This document shows, piece by piece, positions 28,108 through 37,651 of a DNA stretch of 64,000 nt (positions are counted from its first letter, which is position 1; every line of letters begins with the position of its first letter). Below the pieces are notes generated by a model. It was not told the origin of the DNA. It ran no database searches and worked only from the letters and a program-made list of their open reading frames with translations. The stretch spans positions 35,138,183 through 35,202,182 of the forward strand of contig OZ026599.1 of assembly GCA_964020085.1 (NCBI GenBank), read 5' to 3'. This DNA is from Micromussa lordhowensis. Lineage: Eukaryota > Cnidaria > Anthozoa > Scleractinia > Lobophylliidae. The position numbers and the translations under genes are program-made.

Positions 28108-28672
28108 AGTTGAACCCTTTGACAATCACGTGCCCGAAAGCAAAGAGGTCGATGTGTTTCTACTGGACGACCACCTCTTACAATTACAAGACCGTTACCG
28201 GGAGGACAAAGCATGTCTGTACGAAACCACGCTGCTAAGGCGCAGACCGGATTGGGGCGGTATGATACTGGAAATGATGAAATATAATGAACATGTCCAT
28301 CTGTTTAACCGACGTTGGTACCGTATCTATTACAATCCTCAGACCTACTATTTCAAGTTCAAACTGTGTGACACGCCTAACCTGGTGGCCAGACATAGCT
28401 GTATCCTGTCCTATCCTGTCCTGCTATCCAGTGAAGAGAAACAAACCCTCCAAGTGTTACTACAACCGGTGATCTTTGGAGAGCAGCTAGCCAATCGGTT
28501 GAAGGAAGCAAACGTTCTTGACGACCCCTCTTCAGTGACTAGCGCTGGAGGAGATTACGAAAAACTGTGTCTAAACTTAGAACAAGTCACACTCGGACTT
28601 AAACATCAGAAAGATTTGTGGAAAGATAGGTTTTTCATAACTGCTTTTGGATTACCTTATTTTGAAAACTAA
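28046..28672 (+). CDS. Unknown accessory protein (208 aa)
   Basis: ATG at 28046 inside the previous frame. Acidic N-terminus (EVDVFLLDDHLLQLQDRYRED), a basic/aromatic middle (NRRWYRIYYNPQTYYFKFKL), then helical C-terminus (LNLEQVTLGLKHQKDLW). Intact, with coding-like composition. No domain recognised. It lies in the early/accessory block upstream of integrase. Confidence 0.6.
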   Translation: MEVYTNSSQVKELITTQTNIEVEPFDNHVPESKEVDVFLLDDHLLQLQDRYREDKACLYETTLLRRRPDWGGMILEMMKYNEHVHLFNRRWYRIYYNPQTYYFKFKLCDTPNLVARHSCILSYPVLLSSEEKQTLQVLLQPVIFGEQLANRLKEANVLDDPSSVTSAGGDYEKLCLNLEQVTLGLKHQKDLWKDRFFITAFGLPYFEN

Positions 28673-28761
28673 TTACCTTGTTTGTAATCTTATATCCATG
28701 ACGTAATTAATGTGAGCAAATAAAAGTCAAGTTCCAATTAAAGTTGTCTCATTCTACAACG

Positions 28762-29028
28762 ATGTTTGACGAGAGTGTGTGGTCCATGCTAGTAGAAAAG
28801 TGTCAAAGTATCTATCAGAGACACGGGTTAGGAATAGAGATTCCCTCAGGCGTTGCTGACCCTGTAGAAATATTCGATCACACAGATGTGGCTGAAAATG
28901 TGTTTCGATTTGTGGTCTATATATTGTGGTTAAAAAGTCAATCCGATGCATTTGCGAAAGCTGTGTATACCTACATGTTTAGAAGTGATCTCTGGGAAGA
29001 TTGTACTTTTAAAGTTTGGATGTTATGA
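28762..29028 (+). CDS. Small unknown protein overlapping integrase start (88 aa)
   Basis: ATG at 28762; sequence VWSMLVEKCQSIYQRHGLGI, then VFRFVVYILWLKSQSDAF and YTYMFRSDLWED. The stop TGA (29026-29028) overlaps the integrase ATG (29025-29027) as ATGA. No family recognised. Confidence 0.55.
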   Translation: MFDESVWSMLVEKCQSIYQRHGLGIEIPSGVADPVEIFDHTDVAENVFRFVVYILWLKSQSDAFAKAVYTYMFRSDLWEDCTFKVWML

Positions 29029-30077
29029 AAGGAAAGAAAACAGATAAAGTCCTATTGGAACAGTATCATGTTCCGGAAAACCCTGCGAGTTATGGAGGCG
29101 TGTCACGCTTTGCAAAGAGTCAAGGCATCAGTCTTAAACAGGCCAAAGCCGTTTTGGGAAACGATTTGGGATATACGCTTCACAAACCACGCCGACGCAA
29201 ATTTCCTACGCTTCCCGTCAAGGTGTTTACGATGGACGAGCAGTGGACGGGCGATTTGATTGAAGTGATTAACATTTCAAAACAAAACAAAGGGTTTAAG
29301 TATTTACTCACTGTCGTGGATGTATTTTCTAAATACGCGTGGGTGGAGCCAATAAAAAACAAGACAGGAAAGGCTGTCGCAGAAGCCTTTGAAAAGATTT
29401 TAAAACAAGGCAGGAAACCAATACAGTTGCAAACGGACGATGGAAAAGAATTTTATAATAAAACTTTTCAACAGTTACTGAATCATTATAAGATTCATCA
29501 TTTTAGTACGAGTGGCGATACGAAAGCCAGTGTCGTCGAACGACTTAATTGGACACTCGAACAGCGTATGTTTCGCTATTTTACCGCCAACAATACCTTG
29601 AAGTTTGTACCCGTGTTACAATCATTGGTCAAAGGGTATAATCGTTCTTACCACCGCAGTATTAAAATGGCGCCAAATCAAGTGACAGAAGCCAACAGCT
29701 CTGAAGTGTACGCTAATTTGTACAAGAATAAAAAAGTAAAAAAACCCACTTTGAGAGTGGGCGATCGCGTGCGTTTGAACAAAAAATTCAGATTGTTTAA
29801 AAAAGGTTATTTACCTGGATGGACAGAGGAAGTCTTTGTCATTCGAGACAGTATCCCTGGACCTGTTGCTACATACAAAGTTCAAGAATTTGATGGGAGC
29901 CCTTTAAGAGGGACGCTTTATGAACAAGATTTACAAAAAGTCAATGTTAAAGACAATGATATTTTTCGCATTGAAAAAATTGTCAAACGAAAAGGCAATA
30001 AAGTCTTGGTACAGTGGAAGGGTTGGCCTCAGAAATATAACAGCTGGATCGAGAAAGGTCAAATAGCAAAACTATGA
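29025..30077 (+). CDS. int: Polinton integrase with C-terminal chromodomain
   Basis: Retroviral-type DDE integrase that inserts the linear element and makes the 6-bp target duplication. ATG at 29025 chosen because it overlaps the upstream stop. Domains: N-terminal helical region (~1-70); catalytic core with Asp in QWTGDLIEV, strand LLTVVDVFSKYAWVEP, Asp in LQTDDGKEFYN and Glu in SVVERLNWTLEQRM; a beta-barrel-like segment (LRVGDRVRLNKKFR); and a chromodomain at the C-terminus (FRIEKIVKRKGNKVLVQWKGWP, given as its opening, then NSWIEK). The frame is intact and the catalytic triad is present. Trp in LNWTL replaces the more usual Arg. Stop overlaps the next ATG as ATGA. Confidence 0.93.
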   Translation: MKGKKTDKVLLEQYHVPENPASYGGVSRFAKSQGISLKQAKAVLGNDLGYTLHKPRRRKFPTLPVKVFTMDEQWTGDLIEVINISKQNKGFKYLLTVVDVFSKYAWVEPIKNKTGKAVAEAFEKILKQGRKPIQLQTDDGKEFYNKTFQQLLNHYKIHHFSTSGDTKASVVERLNWTLEQRMFRYFTANNTLKFVPVLQSLVKGYNRSYHRSIKMAPNQVTEANSSEVYANLYKNKKVKKPTLRVGDRVRLNKKFRLFKKGYLPGWTEEVFVIRDSIPGPVATYKVQEFDGSPLRGTLYEQDLQKVNVKDNDIFRIEKIVKRKGNKVLVQWKGWPQKYNSWIEKGQIAKL

Positions 30078-31192
30078 TCGAAGACGAATTTTACTTGACT
30101 TTACCCAGTCATAGCAGTTTACAGGAATTTCCACAGAATGCCAACAATAATTTCAAAGTCCGACTCCCGAAACTCATTCGACTGTCCGAAGGACATTCGA
30201 AAGTGGCACTGGCCAGTATCTCGGTCCCAGATCCCAAGAATGCGTTACCCACGTGGTTACACAACAATTTAACGTTGTTCAGCTATACGTCTTATTACGC
30301 TGAAAAGAACAATACATCCAATAAAATCGGTTTTGAGACCGACGTCAAATTACCTCATATTAAAAAACATGTGGGTGTATCGTTAATGACAGGAGATGGT
30401 TTTCTCAAGGGGTTAATTGAACATACACAAAAACTTTATCTTCAAGACAATTTGTATCCGGGATGGCTGACTGGTTCTACGACAAAACTTTATCACCCCG
30501 AGTTTATTATTAAGGAGGACGAAATTATTTTAGACACTTCCAAGATAGCATTGACGGACATGACCAGTTTAATATACCCTGCGATATGGATCAACCTCAC
30601 ATTAGCTCTGGAACTAGGATGGTTTGAAGAAGATGAAGACAAAGACGACCCGCAGTTTGCTTATAAACTAGGACCCAATTTAAGTATTCAACTCAACGGT
30701 TATGAAATTCCTTCCACCACAGACATAGTTTCGTTTTTTACAGCAAATGGGGGTGTGCAACATGTCGCACATTCCGACAAATATTGGATTAGACCCCGAT
30801 GGGCCGACGGAAGTTTAATGGATACGATAAAAATCAGTTTAGATGTCAGTTGGCGATTTATAAATTTGGACTATGCCTTTGAGAACGTATTTGGACACAG
30901 TACGCGCCCCTTGTATGTCTATTCAGATGTAAATGCAAGTACTGTATTAGGCGATCAAATTACTGATTTTATTCACGAAGTAAATTATAAAAGAGAAGGC
31001 AATGGAAGCTATTATTTTGAACCGACCCATCTCCAATATAAACCGCTTCGTAAACAGCTGTTAGACATTATTCAAGTACAGATTGCAGAAGCCACAGGAC
31101 AGTTAGTCAACTTTGGTCAAGGCATAACAACCGTGACATTTCATTTCAAGAATGAAAGAAGACTTTTATGTGACCCTCCCGAGCAACAGTAG
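30074..31192 (+). CDS. Polinton structural protein, first paralogue
   Basis: 372 residues starting with the family signature EFYLTLPSHSS and NFKVRLPKLIRL, then KVALASISVPDP. The C-terminal part has EVNYKREGNGSYYFEPTHLQ and TTVTFHFK. Proteins of this family are encoded next to the major capsid gene in many Polintons and are thought to be minor virion components, possibly penton or vertex; the exact role is inference. It overlaps the next paralogue by 41 bases. Intact. Confidence 0.75.
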   Translation: MIEDEFYLTLPSHSSLQEFPQNANNNFKVRLPKLIRLSEGHSKVALASISVPDPKNALPTWLHNNLTLFSYTSYYAEKNNTSNKIGFETDVKLPHIKKHVGVSLMTGDGFLKGLIEHTQKLYLQDNLYPGWLTGSTTKLYHPEFIIKEDEIILDTSKIALTDMTSLIYPAIWINLTLALELGWFEEDEDKDDPQFAYKLGPNLSIQLNGYEIPSTTDIVSFFTANGGVQHVAHSDKYWIRPRWADGSLMDTIKISLDVSWRFINLDYAFENVFGHSTRPLYVYSDVNASTVLGDQITDFIHEVNYKREGNGSYYFEPTHLQYKPLRKQLLDIIQVQIAEATGQLVNFGQGITTVTFHFKNERRLLCDPPEQQ

Positions 31193-32255
31193 CTTGACCG
31201 ATTATCCTAACAGCAGCAGCAATAATTTCAAGGTCAGATTGCCAACACCATTACGATTACAGGGAGATTGGAAGGTTGCCTTGGCCAGTATTTCCGTTCC
31301 AGACCCTCAAAACACTTTACCTAATTGGTTAACGGACAGTTTGCCTTTGGTGTACATGACATGGTACAACGCAGACACCAATCATTTGAATAAACATTAT
31401 TTAGAGGCCTCGTTTCTTCTTAGAGATATCAACGAACATGTCGACATTAACATGTTGACAGGCGCTGAGTTTTTGAAAAACGTGTTTCATTATTTTAAAA
31501 AGAAAATATATGTTAAAGATGGTAAAGCCAACAGACAATATGGAGATACGGACACAGAAAAGACCTATTATCCAGAAATGAGAGTGGAAGGCGAAGATGC
31601 GATACTAGATAGTAGTAAGGTCAAAAAACACGATTTTGGTCGTGGACATGATACAACGCCCCTGGGTTGGATGGCTCCCGGCTTTGCAGTCAACAAACAA
31701 CTGGCGTTTCAAATGGGGTGGTTTGTGGAAAACTACAATTCTAATCCCCAAGTAGCTATTCGATTAGATCCCAACCTAGTAATGGAACTGCACGGTTATC
31801 TTAAACCGTTTACAACAGATATTAAAACAAGATGGAATGGAAACGGTGAAGATGTAAGTTCACCCTACAAATCAGCCTATTGGATCATTCCAAAAGATTC
31901 CAACGGTAAATTAACGGATTACATACGGCTGAGTTTGGATGTAAACTGGCGTTTCACGAACCTTAATTATGCATTTGAACACGTGTTTGGGAATACTAGT
32001 CGTTCGTTATTTGTGTACTCGGATGTAGGAGGCAGTAGCGTGTTGGGTGATCAAATTACTGATTTTATTCGCGAAGTAAATTATAAAAGACAAGGCAAAG
32101 GAAGCTACTATTTTGAACCGACCCATCTCCAATATATACCGCTTCGTAAACAGCTGTTAGACATTATTCAAATACAGATTGCAGAAGCAACAGGTGCTCT
32201 GACTACATTCGGACGAGGTATTACCACAGTCACGTTTCATTTCAAGCAAGTATGA
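31152..32255 (+). CDS. Polinton structural protein, second paralogue
   Basis: 367 residues, same layout: DFYVTLPSNSS, NFKVRLPTPLRL, KVALASISVPDP, GWFVENYN, EVNYKRQGKGSYYFEPTHLQ, FHFKQV. The nucleotide sequence near the C-terminus is almost identical to paralogue 1 (both contain TTTTGAACCGACCCATCTCC), which suggests recent gene conversion of the tail on an older duplication. Two copies may form a heteromeric capsid part. Intact; its stop overlaps the next ATG as ATGA. Confidence 0.75.
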   Translation: MKEDFYVTLPSNSSLTDYPNSSSNNFKVRLPTPLRLQGDWKVALASISVPDPQNTLPNWLTDSLPLVYMTWYNADTNHLNKHYLEASFLLRDINEHVDINMLTGAEFLKNVFHYFKKKIYVKDGKANRQYGDTDTEKTYYPEMRVEGEDAILDSSKVKKHDFGRGHDTTPLGWMAPGFAVNKQLAFQMGWFVENYNSNPQVAIRLDPNLVMELHGYLKPFTTDIKTRWNGNGEDVSSPYKSAYWIIPKDSNGKLTDYIRLSLDVNWRFTNLNYAFEHVFGNTSRSLFVYSDVGGSSVLGDQITDFIREVNYKRQGKGSYYFEPTHLQYIPLRKQLLDIIQIQIAEATGALTTFGRGITTVTFHFKQV

Positions 32256-32532
32256 TCGGAAGTGGCCTTATACGATTTCACCCTTCTGTGACCACGGTTT
32301 AACCGATACCGCCTGGAAAACAATCAAAGAAGTGGGCCCCGTGCTTTTGAGAGATGTCATTACAGCTTCAGCTGAAGCCAGTTTGAAAGGTTTAAAAACA
32401 GGTGTCAAGGGCAATCAAGTTAATTGGAGAGGTGGTCTCAAAGCGGCTAAACAAGGCGCTAAACGTAAAGCAACACAAGAACTGACCAAACTTGTCAAGA
32501 AAAAAGCCCGCAAAAGTATTTTTGGTTTCTAA
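32252..32532 (+). pseudogene. pVI-like small basic protein, frame change after start
   Basis: ATG (32252) overlaps the preceding stop. The first codons read MIGSGLIRF, then the coding-like frame shifts near 32285 and continues with TAWKTIKEVGPVLLRDVITA and a lysine-rich tail ending KKKARKSIFGF. An amphipathic helix plus basic tail next to capsid genes is typical of protease-processed internal proteins. Assignment as pVI-like is inference from position and composition. Confidence 0.5.
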
Positions 32533-32534
32533 AA

Positions 32535-32702
32535 ATGATTCCGATTTATTCGCGACGTGTCAAACGGCTCCCCTATTACAAAAGAACGTATAAAGGCGGT
32601 ACTATACTTAGGACAAGGTCAAATTTACCTGACTATTGATGGGTAAAGAGTGCATTTGAAGCTCGCTTACGCCGGCGCAGAAAAAGAAGGAGAAGAAAAT
32701 GA
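32535..32702 (+). pseudogene. Arg-rich core peptide with one stop
   Basis: MIPIYSRRVKRLPYYKR, then YKGGT (adenain-type cleavage-like), then a TGA at 32637-32639 followed in the same frame by a tail ending in RRRRKRRRRK. The final stop overlaps the capsid ATG as ATGA (32699-32702). It looks like a mu/pX-type DNA-condensing peptide. Confidence 0.55.
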
Positions 32703-34068
32703 GTTTGTCAAAATCAGTGGCTGTGCAAAGTCCTAGCTTAAATTTATTTGATGTTCCCCCAACCGATTACAGTCTAGTGGAATCCCGCTATGTACCCATC
32801 AACCCTTTCACGACGGGTATTCACCCTATCGATTTTCAAATCGATCCCCAGGACAGTTTTGTAGATCTGTCCAAAAGTTACTTTGAAGGCGAATTACAGT
32901 TGAAACTCGACAATGGTGGTAACATAGCCAATGACACGTTAGTTACTATATGTAACAACTTGATGCACTCGTTGTTCAAACAAATCAATGTAAGTCAAAA
33001 TGGAACACTCATCAGTCCTCAAACCGATACCTATCACCACAAAGCGTATATGGATGCTGTGATTCATAATGACCGTGACGATGGGGAAACGATAATCAAA
33101 CCAGAAGGTTGGTTTAACGGGATGTCGGGATGCCAGCGGTACAGCATTAACAGCTAACCAGCTCAACGCGGGGCATGATGATCATAAAGCGTTATCAGAA
33201 GACGAGCGAAACTGGGTGAAATCGATTAAACCGTTTAACGGCAGTAAAAAAGTGGTGTTGAGGTTCAAACCTTACCTAGAAGTGTTTCAACTGAGCAAAC
33301 TGCTCGTACCAGGTGTGCAAATACAAATTCAAATGTACTTGAACAGCCGTGAAATTTGGAGTCAAAAACATGGCGGGGCAAGACATATCAGAGACATTAC
33401 TGCCGACGACCTAAAAATGACCTTCTTCCTAAACCAGAAAAAAGTCTTACCTTCTGTGTCCAGAGGGCTACTCAATCAGTTTCAAAAAGGTTCTAAAAAA
33501 GCCGTGTACCCCACCACCAGGAGTGAAATCAGGACTTTCAACCACCCTAATGACAGCGTGTACTTTGAAGCCAATAATGTTTCACAATCAGCTCCCTAAC
33601 AGAGTGATTGTCGCGTTGCTGGGTCAGACAGCGTTCAACGGTAGCGAGGCCAAGTATGCTTTTGGCTACAAGACCTTTAACATTGCAAGCATCAAACAGT
33701 TAGTGAGAGGTGAAGAATATCCCTACAGGATACTAGAATTGGATCATCAAAATGCAAGTCAAGATTTGAGAGGGTATCACCAGTTTCTACAAGCCACAGA
33801 ATGTTTGACCAAAAGAAAAGCCAACATGGTAAGAGCAGAAGACTGGGGACGAGACAAGGGTTGCACTCTGTTTGTATTTAACAATGCACCGAGTGAAGCC
33901 TTGAGCAGTTCTGTTCTGAACCCACCCCAGACAGGCGAAGTCAAGATTGTGATTCGTTTTGGAGCTAACCCTGGAGTCAATCTGACTGTGCTTGTGTACG
34001 GTGAATTTGAAAATCTGTTGGAAATTGACGGCAATCGTACTGTGCTGTACGACGTCTACAGAACCTAA
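32699..34068 (+). pseudogene. Major capsid protein (double jelly-roll), two frameshifts
   Basis: Homologous to the Polinton capsid family often annotated in invertebrates as F54H12.2-like. N-terminal LNLFDVPPTDYSLVESRYVP and IDFQIDPQDSFVDLSKSYFE; middle with VLRFKPYLEVFQLSKLLVPG and LKMTFFLNQKKVLPS; C-terminus EDWGRDKGCTLFVFNN and VLVYGEFENLLEID. Frame changes near 33130 and 33585 split it into three parts. Total ~455 codons fits the family. It is the shell protein and lies between core peptide and protease. Confidence 0.85.
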
Positions 34069-34070
34069 GA

Positions 34071-34628
34071 ATGGAAAAAGTAGCTTTGAACAACCATCAA
34101 TTAGATTGCTTAGCACTAGCTGACCCGAAACTTTGTCAAATGTTTTACGGAACGGTCGCCTGCGATCATTTACCAGCAGTTGTCAACCGAGAAGGTGCAA
34201 CGGCTTACATCGTGAACACAGACCCTCACGATGAACCGGGCAAACATTGGATTGCCTTATGGACTCACGACAATGTGTGTGAAGTTTTAGACAGTTACGC
34301 CTTACCTTAACAAGTTTACAAAACCACAGACCCGTTAACCGAATGGTTACATCGTCATTACAAGTATCAAGTCAACAGCGATAAGACATTGCAGTCTGTG
34401 TTTAGTCAAAGTTGCGGCGATTACGCTTTAATGTTTTTAGTCCTCAAAGCCAGAGGAGCTAGCATGCATGATTTTTTAAGTTTATTTTCAAGCAAAGACT
34501 TTGTAAGCAATGACCGTGAAGTCGGTAATTGGTCAAGAGGTCGCCTTGTCGACGAATTAGGGTGGCAGCAACTTAAACCTGCAGATCAAACGACCACTAA
34601 ATGCGGTCTACGCGATTTGTTGTTATAA
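34071..34628 (+). pseudogene. Adenain-like cysteine protease, one in-frame stop
   Basis: Maturation protease family. Catalytic His in GKHWIALW, Asp in EVLDSYALP, Cys in SQSCGDYALMFL. A TAA at 34308-34310 follows directly after SYALP; the same frame continues with the Cys-containing half to 34628. In element A the corresponding codon is sense, so the stop is private to this copy. Confidence 0.85.
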
Positions 34629-34675
34629 GAGTCAAGTTGAAATAAAAGTTTGTTACTTTGAAACTGTGTGTTGTC

Positions 34676-35312
34676 ATGGAAAGAAGGGAAGCCTTTACAT
34701 TTAAAACCCCTACCAGTGTAATGATTTCGGGCCCCACAGGTTGTGGAAAAACTGTGTTCACAACACGACTTTTACTAGACAACCCGGACCTGTTTAGAAC
34801 TCCTCCCCATACCATTCATTACTGTTACGGTTCTTGGCAACAAGGCTTTGAACTGTTGAAGCAATGCGGTGTCCAATTTCACGAAGGTGTGCCCGACAGC
34901 AACCTGTTACACAAATGGTTTCCTGAAGGCGGCATTTTAGTTCTAGACGATTTAATGAATGAAGGGGGTAGCGATAAAAATGTTTTGGATTTATTTACCA
35001 AACATTCTCACCATCAGAAAATTACAGTCATCTATCTCTGTCAGGACTTGTTTCCTGCTGGAAAATTTGCCAAAACCATTTCACGCAATGCCCATTACAT
35101 CATCGCGTTTAAGAACCCGCGTGACCAGTTGGGTTTACGCAATTTACTGCAACAATCGTTTCCCACTCAATTTAGAGAAGTCTTGGACACATTTCGCAAA
35201 GTTTGCCTATATGTTATTAGATCTACATCCTGCTAGTCGAGACGATCAACGTATCCTGAGTCATGTTTTAAAAGATGAAGGCTTTATGCGTTGTTATCAG
35301 TTTCGTCTATAA
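34676..35312 (+). pseudogene. FtsK/HerA-type packaging ATPase, one frameshift
   Basis: ATG at 34676. Walker A GPTGCGKT; Walker B GILVLDDLMNEGG; VIYLCQDLFPAGKFAK; SRNAHYIIAFKNPRDQLG. After FRKV the frame changes near 35200 and the expected tail (LLDLHPASRDDQRIL, CYQFRL) is in another frame to 35312. It drives genome packaging in virion-forming relatives. The P-loop is intact here, unlike in element A. Confidence 0.88.
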
Positions 35313-35345
35313 AAGAACAAGTTTCTTACAAAAATACAAACAAAC

Positions 35346-35585
35346 ATGTTTAGAAGAAGGAGAAGAAAACAACGAGGCGGTTCGGGCTACGGACCTGCTC
35401 TCATGATAAAACAGAGAAAACGGAGAAAACAAAAAGGTGGTGTTGTACCCTTAGCAGTGGCGGTCCCAGCGCTCATTGCAGTCGGAAAAGCAATGGGCTT
35501 AGGCGCGGCAGGAGGAGCTGCAAGCTACGGCGGTCAAAAAGCCATGCAAGCCCTATTTAAGAAAGCGAAAAAACGTAAACGTTAA
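35346..35585 (+). CDS. Small basic core protein with GG motifs
   Basis: 79 residues: RRRRRKQRGGSG, then KRRKQKGGVVPLAVAVPALI and a Gly/Ala-rich hydrophobic segment, ending KKAKKRKR. Layout equals the 6589-6305 gene of element A. The K-G-G before a hydrophobic stretch suggests protease processing and DNA condensation or membrane contact. Confidence 0.7.
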   Translation: MFRRRRRKQRGGSGYGPALMIKQRKRRKQKGGVVPLAVAVPALIAVGKAMGLGAAGGAASYGGQKAMQALFKKAKKRKR

Positions 35586-35591
35586 TTCAAC

Positions 35592-35810
35592 ATGGTGCGT
35601 CGAAAGAGAACAGTCGTGAAACGAAAGAGAAGAAAGAGACTGAGAGGAGGTGCATTGTTTCGCAGAAAACCAAGACTCGCCGAAGGGGCTAGCATGGTGT
35701 TATCAGGACCCGCACCTACCTTTACGACCTTAGGAGCTAAATTAGCTGGACAAGCATTTAAAGGAATCACGGATAATGTGAAATACTATAAACGTCGACG
35801 TCGCCGATAG
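35592..35810 (+). CDS. Second Arg/Lys-rich core protein
   Basis: 72 residues: RRKRTVVKRKRRKRLRGGA at the start, with LRGG-A matching the adenain consensus (M/I/L)-x-G-G-x, then a neutral segment (SGPAPTFTTLGAKLAG) and a C-terminal RRRRR. Likely virion DNA-binding. One base separates its stop from the next ATG. Confidence 0.65.
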   Translation: MVRRKRTVVKRKRRKRLRGGALFRRKPRLAEGASMVLSGPAPTFTTLGAKLAGQAFKGITDNVKYYKRRRRR

Positions 35811-35811
35811 A

Positions 35812-36246
35812 ATGTCAGAAAAGATGGAGCAGCTGGAAGGATTACACGCCTGCTATCATAAACAGTGGTGGTGTCGCTTAAAAATGTTTCTTTACTTTAA
35901 ACGTTGTCACACCTTGTGTAACGTGGTCACGCTTGTGATTTTGGCACTAAGTATTGTCGTGGGCAGCGTGTGGAAAGAAAGTTTTGCCATGGTGGGCTTG
36001 ACAGCGGCAGCAGCCTTAGTCAAAGGATGGAGCGATTTTAAGAAATATTCACACAAGATGGCTATGTCTCGATTTGCTTACACAACCTACGAAAAGACTT
36101 TAATCGAACTCAAGAATTATGCAAGGACCCATGAATTTGATATCAACACCTTCTTGGTTAAAATGCAAACACTCGACGACATTATAACTGATTTTGCACC
36201 ACCGGTCTTTGAACGTTTTACACGTTTGTATTACGACAAGTTTTAA
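35812..36246 (+). CDS. Single-pass or hairpin membrane protein
   Basis: 144 residues. ATG at 35812. A Cys/Trp/His-rich N-terminus (CYHKQWWCRLKMF) precedes two hydrophobic stretches (NVVTLVILALSIVVGSV; AMVGLTAAAALV), then a charged helical C-terminus (RFAYTTYEKTLIELKNY, MQTLDD). Homologous to the broken gene at 7101-6605. Such membrane proteins in Polintons may act in entry or envelopment; inference. Confidence 0.65.
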   Translation: MSEKMEQLEGLHACYHKQWWCRLKMFLYFKRCHTLCNVVTLVILALSIVVGSVWKESFAMVGLTAAAALVKGWSDFKKYSHKMAMSRFAYTTYEKTLIELKNYARTHEFDINTFLVKMQTLDDIITDFAPPVFERFTRLYYDKF

Positions 36247-36288
36247 AATAAAAGACAGTTACCATCCTTTGTTGTTGTCATTGTCATC

Positions 36289-36606
36289 ATGAGTTTGTTT
36301 CAACGTCACCGAGGATTTTTGCAAAGCCTCTTACGGGAAGCCAATGCAAAACGGCGAAATGTATTGCTCGATCTCGCCAACAAAAACCAATTAAATGCGC
36401 TCAGCGAAATGGTGTTGAATGTCATGAAACAAAACGTGCCCGTTCAACCGAAAACCATTCAAAAATTAAAACGCTATAAGAATGTGTTGCAAGCACTAAG
36501 ACTTCGTCATACGTCGCTAAAACGAAAGCGAGAACAACTCAAGAAACAAACAGGGCGAGGATTCTGGCAAGGTTTAAACGAATGCTACGCAGCATGTTGT
36601 GCTTAG
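36289..36606 (+). CDS. Conserved helical late protein (105 aa)
   Basis: Same family as 6186-5866: GFLQSLLREANAKRRNVLLD, QLNALSEMVLNVMKQN, PKTIQKLKRYKNVL, basic stretch, GRGFWQGLNECYAACC. It follows a short gap with AATAAAAG. The tail overlaps the next gene by 25 bases in another frame. Intact. Confidence 0.7.
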   Translation: MSLFQRHRGFLQSLLREANAKRRNVLLDLANKNQLNALSEMVLNVMKQNVPVQPKTIQKLKRYKNVLQALRLRHTSLKRKREQLKKQTGRGFWQGLNECYAACCA

Positions 36607-36972
36607 GAAGAGATGAAAATGGCCATCCGACCGACGGAATCGACATTGTGTCCGAACGTCCTAACCTGTCAACACTAATGACATTATTGCAGGAAGCAAA
36701 TCGAAGAGCAGACAAAGAACGCGAAAGTGCTAATTATTGGCATCGAGCGTATCATCGACTCAACAAAGACTATATAGCGCTTCAATTCGAAGATCTCTGT
36801 TCAGACTGTAAACAAGTTAAAAAGGAAACAGATCCCGGGGAAACCTTCACGTTTTGTCACCACTGCACTTAAGGGATATACAGTCAAGAGACTTGTGGAA
36901 ATTTTGAAAGCAAAAGAAAAGGAAATCCATTACTGGCAAGACTGTTACGAAACACTTTTGCATCATGAATGA
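36582..36972 (+). pseudogene. Coiled-coil plus zinc protein, frame-broken
   Basis: The first part runs to a TAA at 36870-36872: coiled coil (LSTLMTLLQEANRRADKERE), YWHRAYHRLNKDYIAL, then CSDC and CHHC zinc pairs. The rest of the family (KEIHYWQDCYETLL) is in another frame ending at 36972. The element-A copy (5881-5390) is open throughout, so the break is private to C. Confidence 0.6.
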
Positions 36973-37651
36973 AGTGGTCATGGTCCCGGCCGAGGAATTG
37001 AATCGGCTTTCGAATTATTATCAAGGCAAAATTACCGAGAGTGCGTTACTCAACAAGGCCGGTCGAATGGCAGCCGAGCAACAATTAATTTTAGAAGATA
37101 AGAGTATTCCCGATAGTTTAGCCGTTTGCATGGTCAAACCCATGGCTTTAGAACAAGGTCGATTGGTCAAACGAGTTCGAACCGGTACAGCTCAACCTGC
37201 AAGCTATGAAGGCATCGAAGAACCGGAAGGGATGGTCGATGCACCAATAGAACGTTTGCTCAAAGACATTATAAAAAAGCAAACGCCAGAAGTCATTAAA
37301 GTCGAATCGGACGCCCCCACAAAGAAGACGTCAGTAAAGAAAAAGTCGCTTAAAAAATTGACTGTAAAAAAGCAGCCATATTCTCCCAGACCCGAGAAAA
37401 AACCTAAACCTTCGACCAGCGGTTATAAAACACCGGCGTCGAGTGTGATACCAAAAGGACTTAGTCCGGCAGCTAAAAAAGCTTTAAAAGATCTCAGGTG
37501 GAAAGAGGGCAACGACAGTCCTAAAGGCGGTGGTAAAGGGAAAAAGAAAATAAGGAAAACCGAAGCAGAAAAACTCAAAGAGGGTTGGGAACCTTGGACA
37601 AAACCAGCAAAGAGAGGACCCCTTGATTATGGCACAGGCGAAGAAGATTAA
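36965..37651 (+). CDS. Late protein with basic low-complexity tail (228 aa)
   Basis: Homologous to 5430-4816: MNEVVMVPAEEL, YYQGKITESALLNKAGRMAAEQ, DKSIPDS, EQGRLVKRVR, then a Lys/Pro/Ser/Thr-rich half with repeated KKKS/KK motifs and EGWEPW near the end. Virion-internal role is inferred from position. It overlaps both neighbours; intact. Confidence 0.65.
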   Translation: MNEVVMVPAEELNRLSNYYQGKITESALLNKAGRMAAEQQLILEDKSIPDSLAVCMVKPMALEQGRLVKRVRTGTAQPASYEGIEEPEGMVDAPIERLLKDIIKKQTPEVIKVESDAPTKKTSVKKKSLKKLTVKKQPYSPRPEKKPKPSTSGYKTPASSVIPKGLSPAAKKALKDLRWKEGNDSPKGGGKGKKKIRKTEAEKLKEGWEPWTKPAKRGPLDYGTGEED

